Positions 17,129 through 25,380 of a stretch of 64,000 nt of DNA are shown in pieces. Under the pieces are notes generated by a model. It had not been told where the DNA came from. It did not search any database and saw only the letters and a program-made list of their open reading frames with translations. Positions within the stretch are counted from its first letter, which is position 1. Every line of letters begins with the position of its first letter. Source of the DNA: Klebsiella pneumoniae (GTDB lineage Bacteria > Pseudomonadota > Gammaproteobacteria > Steroidobacterales > Steroidobacteraceae); assembly GCA_945873095.1 (NCBI GenBank), contig CAMCBU010000001.1:124001-188000 (forward strand), written 5' to 3'. A program made the translations under genes and the position numbers.

Positions 17129-17652
17129 TTCAGCCGTACCGTGACCTTGTTCAGGGCGTCGATCTCGGAGACGTCGATCTCGACACCCATCACGGCGGCG
17201 TAGCCATGCAAACGGGGTTTCAGCCAGATGTCGTGCACCTCTGCATCCGTCAGGTCGAACTGACCGATCCGCCGCGAAATATCGAGCACATGCGAGAACG
17301 GAAAAGTGAACCGGCGCTCGCCTTGCGATACCTGCAGATCAAGACAAAGCTGATAGAGACAGGTGGTGCGCTCGAACATCGCCGTCAGCGCAAGTTCACG
17401 ATCGCCGGTTCGGATGATCGCCTCGCGGGTGCGCTCCAACATCGGTCGCATGGTTTGCACATCGTGCTCGACATACTGCTTCGAGAGCCCTTTGTTCTTG
17501 GCGAACTGCACCGAGTTCAGATGCATCTTGACCAAAGCATCGTTCATCTCGTGCTGATACGGCATCGAGTCTTTCAGCGTGCGGATCGCGAGCGCAACCG
17601 CCTGCCCCAAAATCTCCTCGCGCCCCTCAAAGCCACTGGTGTTATCCGTCAC
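17125..17652 (-). CDS. Unknown protein paired with DUF1838
   Basis: I do not recognise this 175-residue protein. It has no signal peptide or membrane helix. The first two thirds look helical and amphipathic (FEGREEILGQAVALAIRTL, then a MNDALVKMHLN helix). The C-terminal part ends in EIDVSEIDALNKVTVRLK. I choose GTG at 17650-17652 because AGGGGG lies 4 nt upstream. An in-frame GTG at 17787 would add 45 low-complexity residues and run over the palindrome in the promoter region. ATGA overlap couples it to DUF1838. It starts 206 bp from the divergent Rieske oxygenase, which may share its control region. Confidence 0.65.
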   Translation of the reverse strand: MTDNTSGFEGREEILGQAVALAIRTLKDSMPYQHEMNDALVKMHLNSVQFAKNKGLSKQYVEHDVQTMRPMLERTREAIIRTGDRELALTAMFERTTCLYQLCLDLQVSQGERRFTFPFSHVLDISRRIGQFDLTDAEVHDIWLKPRLHGYAAVMGVEIDVSEIDALNKVTVRLK

Positions 17653-17769
17653 GCTACCCCCTGCCGATGACCGTTCGGTTCGACGCCCTGTCACCGGGCT
17701 TGTCGTTGATGCTGTTGTAGCCGCGATTGGTGCGTCCGCCAATGGCGGTCTCGGGTAATACGCCCCGCT

Positions 17770-17786
17770 TGTCCATTCGTTGGACA
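17770..17786. promoter_or_regulatory. Palindromic operator candidate between unknown gene and Rieske oxygenase
   Basis: A perfect inverted repeat TGTCCA-N5-TGGACA (spacer TTCGT) lies in the 206-bp divergent region, about 72 bp from the Rieske start. TTGGAC in its right arm could serve as a -35 for plus-strand transcription. Dyads of this size are typical sites for dimeric one-component repressors. No regulator gene lies within the window to pair it with. Confidence 0.45.
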
Positions 17787-17858
17787 CACAGGGGTTGGAG
17801 TACTAGGCTTGCCCGGCCGTAGTCGCGTAAAAGACCCGCGTTCGCATGGAGGTGAAGC

Positions 17859-19043
17859 GTGTACATCAATTTTTGGTATCCGGTCGTTCGCAGCGAGGAT
17901 CTCGGCAAGACACCGCAAAAGGTCCGCCTACTCGGTCACGACTTGGTCGTCTTTCGCGACGAACACGGCCAACCCGCCGTCCTCAGCGACACCTGCGTCC
18001 ACCGCGGCGCGAGCCTCTCGGGTGGCAAATGTAAAGATGACGGCACCGTGCAGTGTCCCTACCACGGTTGGCGCTTCAATCGCGATGGCGTTTGCACGCG
18101 TATCCCCTCGATCGGCAAAACCACCAAACCGCCGCCGCGCGCGCGCGTCGACGCCTATCCGGTCGAGGAGAAGTACGGCATCGTATTCGCGTTCTTGGGT
18201 GACTTGCCCGCCGATCAACGCCCACCGATCATGCCGATTCCCGAGCACGGCACGGACGAGTGGCGCTCCACGCTCGTCACCTTCGATATCGACTACCACT
18301 ACGAGCGCTCCATCGAAAACGGGCTCGATCCGGCGCACAACGAATACGTTCACCCTACGCACGGTTATCAAGGTGAGCGCGAAGATACCTATCTCATGAC
18401 GGAGTTGAGACCCCATCAGGAAAATCCGTGGGGCCACGGCTTTTTGTCGACCTTCGATGCACCACCGCTGAAGAATCCAATCATGCGCTTCTTCAAAAAA
18501 GAAGGTGGCAAGATGGAGGCCGGCTCAGGCACTTACGGTCCGAACCACATGTGGACGTACATCCGCTTCACCGCCAAGACCGCGATGCACCAGTACATGT
18601 TCGAAGCGCCGATCGAAATGAACAAGACACGCGTGTTTTTGTTGAACCAACGCAACATCGGATTTTTCAAACAAAGCAAGATGGGTGTGCTCGGCGGCTG
18701 GCTGAAACGACGAATCAACGCTTGGCTCGACACGAAGATCAACGAGCGCAATATGTTCATCGCCTCGCAAGACATCAAAGTCATGACCCACGTCATGCCG
18801 CGGTTGACACCGCCCTCGCGCGTGAAAGAACTGATGATGCCGGCAGACAAAGTCATTCTGCAGTATCGAGACAAGCTCGATGAGTTCGAAGCGCGCGGGT
18901 GGCGCATCGACATGGCAGCCGTACAAGCGGCCCGAGAGCGCGCCGACATCATCTTTGCGATTCCCTCACCCGCTCGTCGTGACTCGCAAGCCTGGGTCCT
19001 CGATGAGGTTCCCCGACTGCCGTCGAAGACCACCAGCGCATAG
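17859..19043 (+). CDS. Rieske non-heme iron oxygenase, oxygenase subunit
   Basis: This 394-residue aromatic-ring-hydroxylating or demethylating oxygenase has an N-terminal Rieske [2Fe-2S] site: Cys46-x-His48 and Cys66-x2-His69 (CVHRG, CPYHGW). The mononuclear iron site is GLDPAHNEYVH, with His160 and His165 as ligands and Asp157 as the bridge. The size and the single-subunit form resemble vanillate-demethylase- or ketosteroid-hydroxylase-like oxygenases. It starts at GTG 17859, with GGAGGT 5 nt upstream. No ferredoxin or flavin reductase partner is in the window, so electrons must come from elsewhere. It is followed 7 bp later by a MocA-like gene. Confidence 0.88.
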   Translation: MYINFWYPVVRSEDLGKTPQKVRLLGHDLVVFRDEHGQPAVLSDTCVHRGASLSGGKCKDDGTVQCPYHGWRFNRDGVCTRIPSIGKTTKPPPRARVDAYPVEEKYGIVFAFLGDLPADQRPPIMPIPEHGTDEWRSTLVTFDIDYHYERSIENGLDPAHNEYVHPTHGYQGEREDTYLMTELRPHQENPWGHGFLSTFDAPPLKNPIMRFFKKEGGKMEAGSGTYGPNHMWTYIRFTAKTAMHQYMFEAPIEMNKTRVFLLNQRNIGFFKQSKMGVLGGWLKRRINAWLDTKINERNMFIASQDIKVMTHVMPRLTPPSRVKELMMPADKVILQYRDKLDEFEARGWRIDMAAVQAARERADIIFAIPSPARRDSQAWVLDEVPRLPSKTTSA

Positions 19044-19050
19044 CCTGCAC

Positions 19051-19671
19051 GTGAACTCGACGGCCGTTCACGCTCTCGTGCTGGCCGCGGGTGCGGCGCG
19101 TCGTTTCGGAAGCCCGAAAGGTCTCGCCGACTACCGCGGGAAACCGCTGATTCGACACGTCGTCGACACGGTGATCGCTGCGCTCGCCACTCGCCCGTAC
19201 GCCACCGGGCTGACGGTCGTACTTGGCACCGCAGTCGACCCGCTGCGAGACGCACTGCAAGGCTGCAGCGCCGACCTCATCATCAACCCTAGATGGTCGG
19301 ACGGCTTATCGAGTTCGCTCCGCGTGGGTATCGAGTCGCTGCCCTTCGGAGTGTCTGCGGTCTTGGTCGCCTTGGGTGATCAAGTGCTCGTCGATAGCGG
19401 CGACTACCAACGTCTATTGGATGTCGCCGAGCTGAATCCGCAACGCCCCGTCGCGGCGGGGTATCGCCAGACGGATGGCTCTCGCGAGACGGTCGGTGTA
19501 CCCGCGATTTTCCCCGCCCACTATTTCGAACGCCTGCGCGCTCTGCAGGGCGATCGTGGCGCTGGCGGCTTGCTGGCCTCGGACGACTCGGTCGTCCGTG
19601 TCGATGTGCCGAACGCCGCCGTCGATATCGACACGCCCGAGCAGTTGGCTGCTGCGCTCGCCCCGCGCTGA
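19051..19671 (+). CDS. MocA/MobA-like nucleotidyltransferase
   Basis: This 206-residue NTP-transferase fold protein has the signature LVLAAGAARRFGSPKGLADYRGKPLIRH at the N-terminus. The family includes molybdenum-cofactor cytidylyl- and guanylyl-transferases (MocA, MobA). The loop GDQVLVDS carries the metal-binding aspartate. GTG at 19051 follows the oxygenase stop by 7 bp. An upstream ATG at 18880 would overlap the oxygenase by 160 bp and is rejected. The usual partner, a xanthine-dehydrogenase-type molybdoenzyme, is absent from the window. It could mature a molybdoenzyme encoded elsewhere. Confidence 0.75.
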   Translation: MNSTAVHALVLAAGAARRFGSPKGLADYRGKPLIRHVVDTVIAALATRPYATGLTVVLGTAVDPLRDALQGCSADLIINPRWSDGLSSSLRVGIESLPFGVSAVLVALGDQVLVDSGDYQRLLDVAELNPQRPVAAGYRQTDGSRETVGVPAIFPAHYFERLRALQGDRGAGGLLASDDSVVRVDVPNAAVDIDTPEQLAAALAPR

Positions 19672-19678
19672 GGTGCAA

Positions 19679-20260
19679 TTAGCGCAGCGGCGTCTCGCCC
19701 GGCACTGCCGGCCTGAGCACATAGGCCTTGGCGACGAGCGGCAAGCTGTCACGCGCATAACAGGCTTGATCAAACCAGGACGTCGAGCTCATCCGTAGCA
19801 ACGCGGGAATGAGATATTTGAGCGGCGCAAAGAACAACTCACGACACCATCGCACCTCCAGCTCCCAAGCCTCGAGCGCCGTTGCCGCATCAACTCGCGT
19901 GGTTCCAGCAGATCGGTACGTGATGTCGAACAGATCAGGGCGCGCCGCCAACGCCGCCGCAGCGGCCAATGCAACCACGCCGCCATCCGATTGATCTGCC
20001 AAGGTTGGCAAAAGTGCGCGGCCCAAGCGTGCGCGCAGCAGGGCGGTATCAGGCTGCTCGGTCGCCGCCTCCGCCACTCGAACCACGTCGAACACGGCGT
20101 AACGCAGATTCTGTTTCGCCACACTCAACTGTGCGAACTCGAAAATCGCCATCAGCGCCGGTAGCAGAACGGCGGCAAACACCACCATGAACTCGACCAT
20201 CGAAGCGCCTGATTCACGACGCTTCGTCTGCCTATGTTGGTAGCGCCTGGGGCCGACCAC
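19679..20260 (-). CDS. tadE: TadE-like pseudopilin
   Basis: This 193-residue minor pilin-like protein of the Tad system has the prepilin cleavage signature ESG|ASMVEF (residues 17-23) followed by a hydrophobic helix of about 20 residues. TadE proteins are processed by the Tad prepilin peptidase and sit at the base of, or start, the Flp pilus. It is the last gene of the minus-strand Tad operon, starting at GTG 12 bp after the DUF192 gene. It is convergent with the MocA-like gene with only 7 bp between their stops and no terminator visible. Confidence 0.8.
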   Translation of the reverse strand: MVGPRRYQHRQTKRRESGASMVEFMVVFAAVLLPALMAIFEFAQLSVAKQNLRYAVFDVVRVAEAATEQPDTALLRARLGRALLPTLADQSDGGVVALAAAAALAARPDLFDITYRSAGTTRVDAATALEAWELEVRWCRELFFAPLKYLIPALLRMSSTSWFDQACYARDSLPLVAKAYVLRPAVPGETPLR

Positions 20261-20272
20261 GCTACGACTCGT

Positions 20273-20623
20273 CTAGGCGTTGGCGGACTGAGTCATCCGG
20301 CTCAGCATCGCCTCGATCGACAGACCACAGGTGGCACGGCACGCCTGACAGCTGCCCGCCGGAAACTCCCACGCGTGGGTGGCGTTGGACGCTCGAGCCA
20401 TCACGATACGCCACGGCGGAACACGAGGCCGGATCTCCACGATCACCGCGTCGTCGCAAACGAAGACCACATCGATTGGTCGCGCCAACCCCAGCGTGTG
20501 CACTGCTCGACAGCGCGGCAGACATAAGGCATCGAACTCGCGCCAAGTCACACCACGACCTACGCCAATCAGGCGGTCTGCATAACTTTGTGCGAGCTTG
20601 ACTCGCGGCGGTCGTAACTTCAC
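20273..20623 (-). CDS. DUF192 family protein within the Tad operon
   Basis: This 116-residue DUF192 (UPF0127) protein has LCLPRCRAVHTLGLARPIDVVF, VPPW and the AWEFPAGSC block, the usual conserved features of that family. The family function is unknown. Unlike many members it has no signal peptide, and it has a C-terminal CQACRATCG cysteine cluster. It starts at GTG 7 bp after tadC and precedes tadE, so it is transcribed with the pilus genes. A role in Tad assembly or modification is inferred only from location. Confidence 0.8.
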   Translation of the reverse strand: MKLRPPRVKLAQSYADRLIGVGRGVTWREFDALCLPRCRAVHTLGLARPIDVVFVCDDAVIVEIRPRVPPWRIVMARASNATHAWEFPAGSCQACRATCGLSIEAMLSRMTQSANA

Positions 20624-20630
20624 AAAATAC

Positions 20631-21509
20631 TCACGGCGATAGGTTGACGAAACGCAAGACGATCGGTGCGGCCAGCACGATGAACGTGCAGGGAAATATA
20701 CAGAGCACCAAAGGACCCAACATTTTCACCGGCGCCTCCATGGCCGCTTTCTCGGCACGCGCGAAGCGCTCATCGAGACGTTGCTCCGATTGCGCGCGCA
20801 GCACATCGGCCAGACTGCCCCCGCTCGTATCGGCTTGGATCAAGGCGGCCACGAGGGCTGTCACCGCCGGACTGTCGAGTCGTTCGGCGAGTGCTCGTAA
20901 TGCCTCGACTCGAGATCGCCCGGCACGCAGATCTCCCTGCACACGCATGAAGGCACGCCTCAACAAAGTCTCCGGTGCACGCTCGGTGCTGATCTTGAGA
21001 GCGACACTCAGAGCGCCACCCGCCTCGAGCGATAAAGTCAGCATATCGAGATACATCGGTAACTCGCGGAGCACTTCTAGACGCTGCCGCGCGGCCGCGT
21101 CCTTCAACCACCACCACGGTAACAACGCCACGATCGAGGCTGCCAACAACGCCGTAGCGACGGTGCCGAGGACGATCAGTGCGCCAACCCCGACAACTAG
21201 CGGCAAGGACACGGCGATCGCCATGAATTGATGCGGCAAGAGTCCATCATCGATTTCAGCGACCCGCAGCTCGCGCTGGATGCGCTCACGAAAACCGAGC
21301 GACAACCGCGGACCCAACCATAAAGCCAATGGTGCGCTGAGCACGATCATCACGCGCCAAAGCCAAGGCGCCGAGTTTGCAGGTGTGGTGGCGTTTTCGG
21401 CGATGCGCCAACGGGCAGCCACCGAGGATACGGCACGTGCGAATAACCAAGCGCCTGCGAACACCGCCACCGTCATTGAGATCGCGATCCACGCGTCTGC
21501 ACTCACCAT
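20631..21509 (-). CDS. tadC: TadC, type II/IV secretion F-family inner-membrane platform protein
   Basis: This 292-residue GspF/TadC-fold membrane protein has hydrophobic helices near residues 9-28, 48-65, 92-140 and 262-285. The central cytoplasmic segment carries LPMYLDMLTLSLEAG, the T2SS-F signature, and SGGSLADVLRAQSEQ. With TadB it forms the inner-membrane platform on which the CpaF ATPase acts. It lies 12 bp downstream of tadB on the same strand. Confidence 0.9.
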   Translation of the reverse strand: MVSADAWIAISMTVAVFAGAWLFARAVSSVAARWRIAENATTPANSAPWLWRVMIVLSAPLALWLGPRLSLGFRERIQRELRVAEIDDGLLPHQFMAIAVSLPLVVGVGALIVLGTVATALLAASIVALLPWWWLKDAAARQRLEVLRELPMYLDMLTLSLEAGGALSVALKISTERAPETLLRRAFMRVQGDLRAGRSRVEALRALAERLDSPAVTALVAALIQADTSGGSLADVLRAQSEQRLDERFARAEKAAMEAPVKMLGPLVLCIFPCTFIVLAAPIVLRFVNLSP

Positions 21510-21521
21510 GTCGCACCCCGT

Positions 21522-22403
21522 CTACACACGTATCTGCACGATGCGCCGAATCAACACGAAGCCGACCCACTCGAGTACGACGAGCACTCCAATGACGGCC
21601 CATCCAGCGGGTGATTCCACCAGTTGATTCATTTCATTCGGATTCAACCACCACAAGACGACCGCCAGAGCGATCGGCAATGCACCCATGACCCAGCCTT
21701 GCAACTTGCCTTGAGCGGTCAAGGCACGAATACGGTTCTCCAACGCCAATCGTCGTCGAACCATCCGTGCGTAGCGTTCGAGTGCCTCGGCGAGACCGCC
21801 ACCGAGCTCGCGGGCGATCGCCAGCGTTGTCACCAGCATGCGAGCATCGGGAAGATCAACTCGTACGGCAAACCCTTGCAAGGCCTTGTCGATCGGAACC
21901 CCGAGTCGCTGCTCGCGCAGCACGAGTGCGAACTCTTGCGATATCGGTACCGGCTGATGTTTGACGACCTGCTCCAACGCCTGTCCGAAAGCGAGGCCGG
22001 ATCGTAAAGACGACGCCATCGCGCTGGCAGCCTCGGCCAACTGCGGCTCCAACGCGCGACGCCGGCGTTGTTTTAGCCACCGATAAACCAAGGTGGGTGT
22101 CACGATCACGATCAACAAGACTAGGGCGGACGCCTGCGCACCGATCCAAATGAAGGTGATCGACGGCAGCGCAAGCGCTGCCATTAGGTTCCACTGCAAG
22201 AACCGCACGGGATCGAGAAACAGAAACAACTCGGCAAACTCGACCTCGGTCAGGTGCTCGAGATGGTGTCGGTGTTCTCGAGAACCCCACTGCACCGTAC
22301 GCGACAAGACGAAGGCCAACAGCGCAGCGACCCCACCGATGACCAGCGCCCAACCGGCGCCGTCGATCCACTCGGCGAGCCCGTCGAGACCAAACGCCGT
22401 CAC
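21522..22403 (-). CDS. tadB: TadB, type II/IV secretion F-family inner-membrane platform protein
   Basis: This 293-residue TadB homolog has N-terminal hydrophobic helices, a cytoplasmic T2SS-F domain (AEAASAMASSLRSGLAFGQAL, then DLPDARMLVTTLAIARELGG) and two C-terminal helices. It pairs with TadC in the platform of the Tad pilus machine. Its ATG overlaps the cpaF stop as ATGA, so the stoichiometry is probably coupled. Confidence 0.9.
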   Translation of the reverse strand: MTAFGLDGLAEWIDGAGWALVIGGVAALLAFVLSRTVQWGSREHRHHLEHLTEVEFAELFLFLDPVRFLQWNLMAALALPSITFIWIGAQASALVLLIVIVTPTLVYRWLKQRRRRALEPQLAEAASAMASSLRSGLAFGQALEQVVKHQPVPISQEFALVLREQRLGVPIDKALQGFAVRVDLPDARMLVTTLAIARELGGGLAEALERYARMVRRRLALENRIRALTAQGKLQGWVMGALPIALAVVLWWLNPNEMNQLVESPAGWAVIGVLVVLEWVGFVLIRRIVQIRV

Positions 22404-23971
22404 GACGACGCTCCACTGCTGAAAAGATCCAGATTCAGTGACGCACCCGATCGCAGCAGCGCCTCATAAAATTGCGGAACATGCCCACACGCGCTGAAGA
22501 CAGCCCCGGACGAGTCCGCGCGGAAGATGTCCTGCATCTGAATGGTTCCCGCCACGATCCCGGTGATTTCGGTGATACGGGTGATGCAACGGCGTCCGCT
22601 CGACAGCCGGGCTTGGTGGACGATCACGTGGATGGATCCGGCGATCTGCTCTCGGATGGCGCTGACCGGTAACTCGACCCCCGACATCAACACCATCACT
22701 TCGAGACGTGAGAGCAGCTCGCGAGGGCTGTTCGCATGCACCGTGCTGAGCGAGCCGTCATGACCGGTGTTCATCGCTTGCAACATATCGAGCGTTTCGC
22801 CCCCGCGGCACTCGCCGACCACAATGCGATCCGGGCGCATACGAAGTGCATTACGCACCAGATCGCGAATGGTGATCTCGCCTCGCCCTTCGATGTTTCT
22901 CGGGCGGGTTTCCAGAGTGACGAGATTGGCGTGGTCGAAACACAGTTCGGCCGAGTCCTCGATGGTGATGACGCGCTCGTCGGCGGGTATCAAACTCGAG
23001 AGCACATTCAACAGCGTGGTTTTGCCGGAACCCGTGCCACCGCAGACGAGGATGTTGCGGCGCGATTCGACACAGATCCGTAAAAACGCCAGCATCGCCT
23101 CGTTGAGTGACCCGTTGGCAACGAGATCTTGCGCCGTCAGACGACGCTTGCCGAAGCGACGGATGGTCAGTGCCGTGCCTTGTATCGCCAAGGGATGCAC
23201 GACGACGTTGACGCGAGAGCCATCAGGCAGGCGCGCATCGACCATCGGCGAGGCATCGTCCACGCGCCGACCGAGTGGTGTGACGATCCGATCGATGATG
23301 CCGCGTAACGCAGGCTCACCACTGAAGCGCTGCGGACTTCGCTCGATTTTTCCGGAGCGTTCGATGAAAAGATGCGCCGGCCCGTTGACCATGATCTCAC
23401 CGACGCGTTCATCGGCTAGCAACGTTTCCAACGGGCCGAGGCCGAGCGATTCCGCCAAGACGAATCGCACGAGTTCATCTCGATCACCACCCAAGCTACG
23501 CGACTCCTCCTGCGCGAGCGGGCTCAAAAGATCCCCCGCCAACGCGCGCAGATGCTCATCGGACATACTCGCCACGTCGCGCCGTCGAATATCGAGTTGT
23601 TCGATCAACCGCTGGTGCAAACGACCCGCGGCCGCAAGCCAGTCGGGTTCGTTCGCCATGATGGTGTCGGCGTTACGACTCCGCTCGAGGTCGGCACTGT
23701 CCTCGCGCGCAAGCAGAAATCGCAGGTCGACATCGCCGACTCGAACGATATCCCACGGCCCGAGCGGGCCAGCCGTCACGATGCGCTCGCCGTTCACTCG
23801 CGTGCCTTGCGCACTCCCGAGATCGACCAACCCGAACTTGCCATCGACCGCCATCTCAAGCCGCGTGTGGCGATCAATGACACCCGCACTCTCGAGGCAG
23901 ACTGCGCAGTCGGGCTCGCGACCGATCCAGTGGACACCGGGCAGCAACACCACATCGCGCGCTGGGGTCAC
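22400..23971 (-). CDS. cpaF: CpaF/TadA secretion ATPase with N-terminal FHA domain
   Basis: This 523-residue hexameric motor powers Tad pilus assembly. The C-terminal two thirds carry the VirB11/CpaF core: Walker A GGTGSGKT at 311-318 (Lys317), the Asp-box ITIEDSAEL, the Walker B-like RPDRIVVGECRGGE, and the TGHDGSLSTVHANS His-box. Residues about 10-85 form a forkhead-associated domain (WIGREPDC, VIDRHTRLE, LGSAQGTRVNGERI) that standard CpaF lacks. FHA domains bind phosphothreonine, so phosphorylation-dependent control is inferred. GTG start, 1 bp after the cpaC stop. SD-like AAGGGGG overlaps the end of cpaC. Confidence 0.92.
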   Translation of the reverse strand: MTPARDVVLLPGVHWIGREPDCAVCLESAGVIDRHTRLEMAVDGKFGLVDLGSAQGTRVNGERIVTAGPLGPWDIVRVGDVDLRFLLAREDSADLERSRNADTIMANEPDWLAAAGRLHQRLIEQLDIRRRDVASMSDEHLRALAGDLLSPLAQEESRSLGGDRDELVRFVLAESLGLGPLETLLADERVGEIMVNGPAHLFIERSGKIERSPQRFSGEPALRGIIDRIVTPLGRRVDDASPMVDARLPDGSRVNVVVHPLAIQGTALTIRRFGKRRLTAQDLVANGSLNEAMLAFLRICVESRRNILVCGGTGSGKTTLLNVLSSLIPADERVITIEDSAELCFDHANLVTLETRPRNIEGRGEITIRDLVRNALRMRPDRIVVGECRGGETLDMLQAMNTGHDGSLSTVHANSPRELLSRLEVMVLMSGVELPVSAIREQIAGSIHVIVHQARLSSGRRCITRITEITGIVAGTIQMQDIFRADSSGAVFSACGHVPQFYEALLRSGASLNLDLFSSGASS

Positions 23972-23972
23972 C

Positions 23973-25325
23973 TCACACCCCCTTCAGTTCAGGCGAGCGC
24001 GCGGGAGCAGGCCGCTCCGGCACTTTGCGCTGCGCGGGACCGAGAGAGTCGATACGCTCCTGCGCACGTCGCAAGCGCTCGGCGTCTTCGTTACCCCGCG
24101 CGGTCGCCGACTCGAGTCGCGGTGTCAAAAAAATCACGACCTCCGACTCGTCTTGTCGTTGACCTTTGACGCCGAATAATCGACCCACCGCCGGCAGGCG
24201 AGAAACTCCGGGTACACCCTCGATGTCTCGACTGCGCTGTCGTTGCGTCAAGCCTGCGATGACGACCGTATCGCCGTGACGCAAATCGATATCGGTGCTC
24301 GATCGACGCTTAAGCAGCCCGGGGATCCCCGCGACCCGCTGGGCGTTGTCGACCTGGCTGATCTCCGTCTCGACACGCAGCATCACGACCCCCGGCGTAT
24401 CGACCACCGGCTTGATATCGAGGATCACGCCATACTCGCGGAACTCGACATCGGTCGAACCGACCGAGTTGACGACCGGCACCGGGATTTCGCCGCCGGC
24501 GACAAAACGCGCATGGCCGCCACTGCGGCAACTCAAACGCGGCTCCGCGACCGTCAATGCCTCACCGGACTGCTCCAGCATTCGCAGACGAGACTCCAGC
24601 GTGGTGGCAATCCCGAGATACGCCTTGGCCGCTGTGTGCCCTGGGATAGCGTCGAAAGCGTCGGGCGCAGCCGGCGTATCAGGACCGACGAAGCGGAAGC
24701 GGTCGTTGGTGACGAAATCGGCGATGACGCCGGCCGAGGGCCCGGCGATATCGTCACGCCAGCGAATGCCGAGCTCGCGAAACTGCCCTTGTCGAAACTC
24801 GACGATTTTGACATCGACGTGGACCAGGGTCTCTGCCGAGGGTTTACTCGTCAGATCGACCAGCATTTCCGGAAATAATTTGACCACTTCCGAAACTCGC
24901 GCTCGCGGACGCGCATCGACGATCTCACCTTCGAGCAAGATGCGACCGCCTGCAACACGCGCACTTGCGCCCGGTACGTCCGCGAGCAAGCGCTGAATCT
25001 CGAGCAAGCTCGCCTGTAAATCGCTCGCGGTGACGCGAACGTCGAGGCGACGCTGACTCCCGTCACGCAACCAAAGTTGGACCACGGTGTCGCCTGGAGC
25101 GTGACCGATCAGGACGAACTGCCCCGCACTCACCAAAGTCGCCGAGACCAACTTGCCATTGCCGACCGCGATACGCGTCGCCTCGGCATCGAGTACGCGA
25201 CTGTCACCGACGAAAAGATCGATTCGTGTCGGTATCGCCGCGCTGGACTGCACCGCGCAAGCAAGTAGCGCGATGAGTGCCATCCAGGCGGTCCTGATGC
25301 GAAATAGTCTATTTTCTTTGATCAT
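23973..25325 (-). CDS. cpaC: CpaC/RcpA outer-membrane secretin of the Tad system
   Basis: This 450-residue secretin forms the outer-membrane channel for the Flp pilus. It has an N-terminal signal peptide, the pilus-N/BON-type domain with RIDLFVGDSRVLD, and the secretin core with EFREYGVILDIKPVV and GLTQRQRS...VPGVSRLPAVGRLF, the family hallmark. The ATG at 25323-25325 is preferred to a GTG five codons upstream because AGGA lies 8 nt before it. It has a Pro-rich C-terminus (about 25 residues). It is followed 1 bp later by cpaF. Confidence 0.92.
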   Translation of the reverse strand: MIKENRLFRIRTAWMALIALLACAVQSSAAIPTRIDLFVGDSRVLDAEATRIAVGNGKLVSATLVSAGQFVLIGHAPGDTVVQLWLRDGSQRRLDVRVTASDLQASLLEIQRLLADVPGASARVAGGRILLEGEIVDARPRARVSEVVKLFPEMLVDLTSKPSAETLVHVDVKIVEFRQGQFRELGIRWRDDIAGPSAGVIADFVTNDRFRFVGPDTPAAPDAFDAIPGHTAAKAYLGIATTLESRLRMLEQSGEALTVAEPRLSCRSGGHARFVAGGEIPVPVVNSVGSTDVEFREYGVILDIKPVVDTPGVVMLRVETEISQVDNAQRVAGIPGLLKRRSSTDIDLRHGDTVVIAGLTQRQRSRDIEGVPGVSRLPAVGRLFGVKGQRQDESEVVIFLTPRLESATARGNEDAERLRRAQERIDSLGPAQRKVPERPAPARSPELKGV

Positions 25326-25380
25326 GTCGAGCTTCCTCACGATTCTCTAGCGCAGTCGTCGGCGGCGACAGGCCGCGTGG

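Noticed and set aside
17652-17787. 45-residue N-terminal extension of the unknown DUF1838-partner
   Set aside because: It is low-complexity and would cross the palindrome. GTG at 17652 has a better ribosome binding site (AGGGGG).
22767-24179. 470-codon open frame opposite cpaF and cpaC
   Set aside because: Its translation is Arg/Ser-rich and low-complexity. The opposite frame encodes the CpaF and secretin motifs in full.
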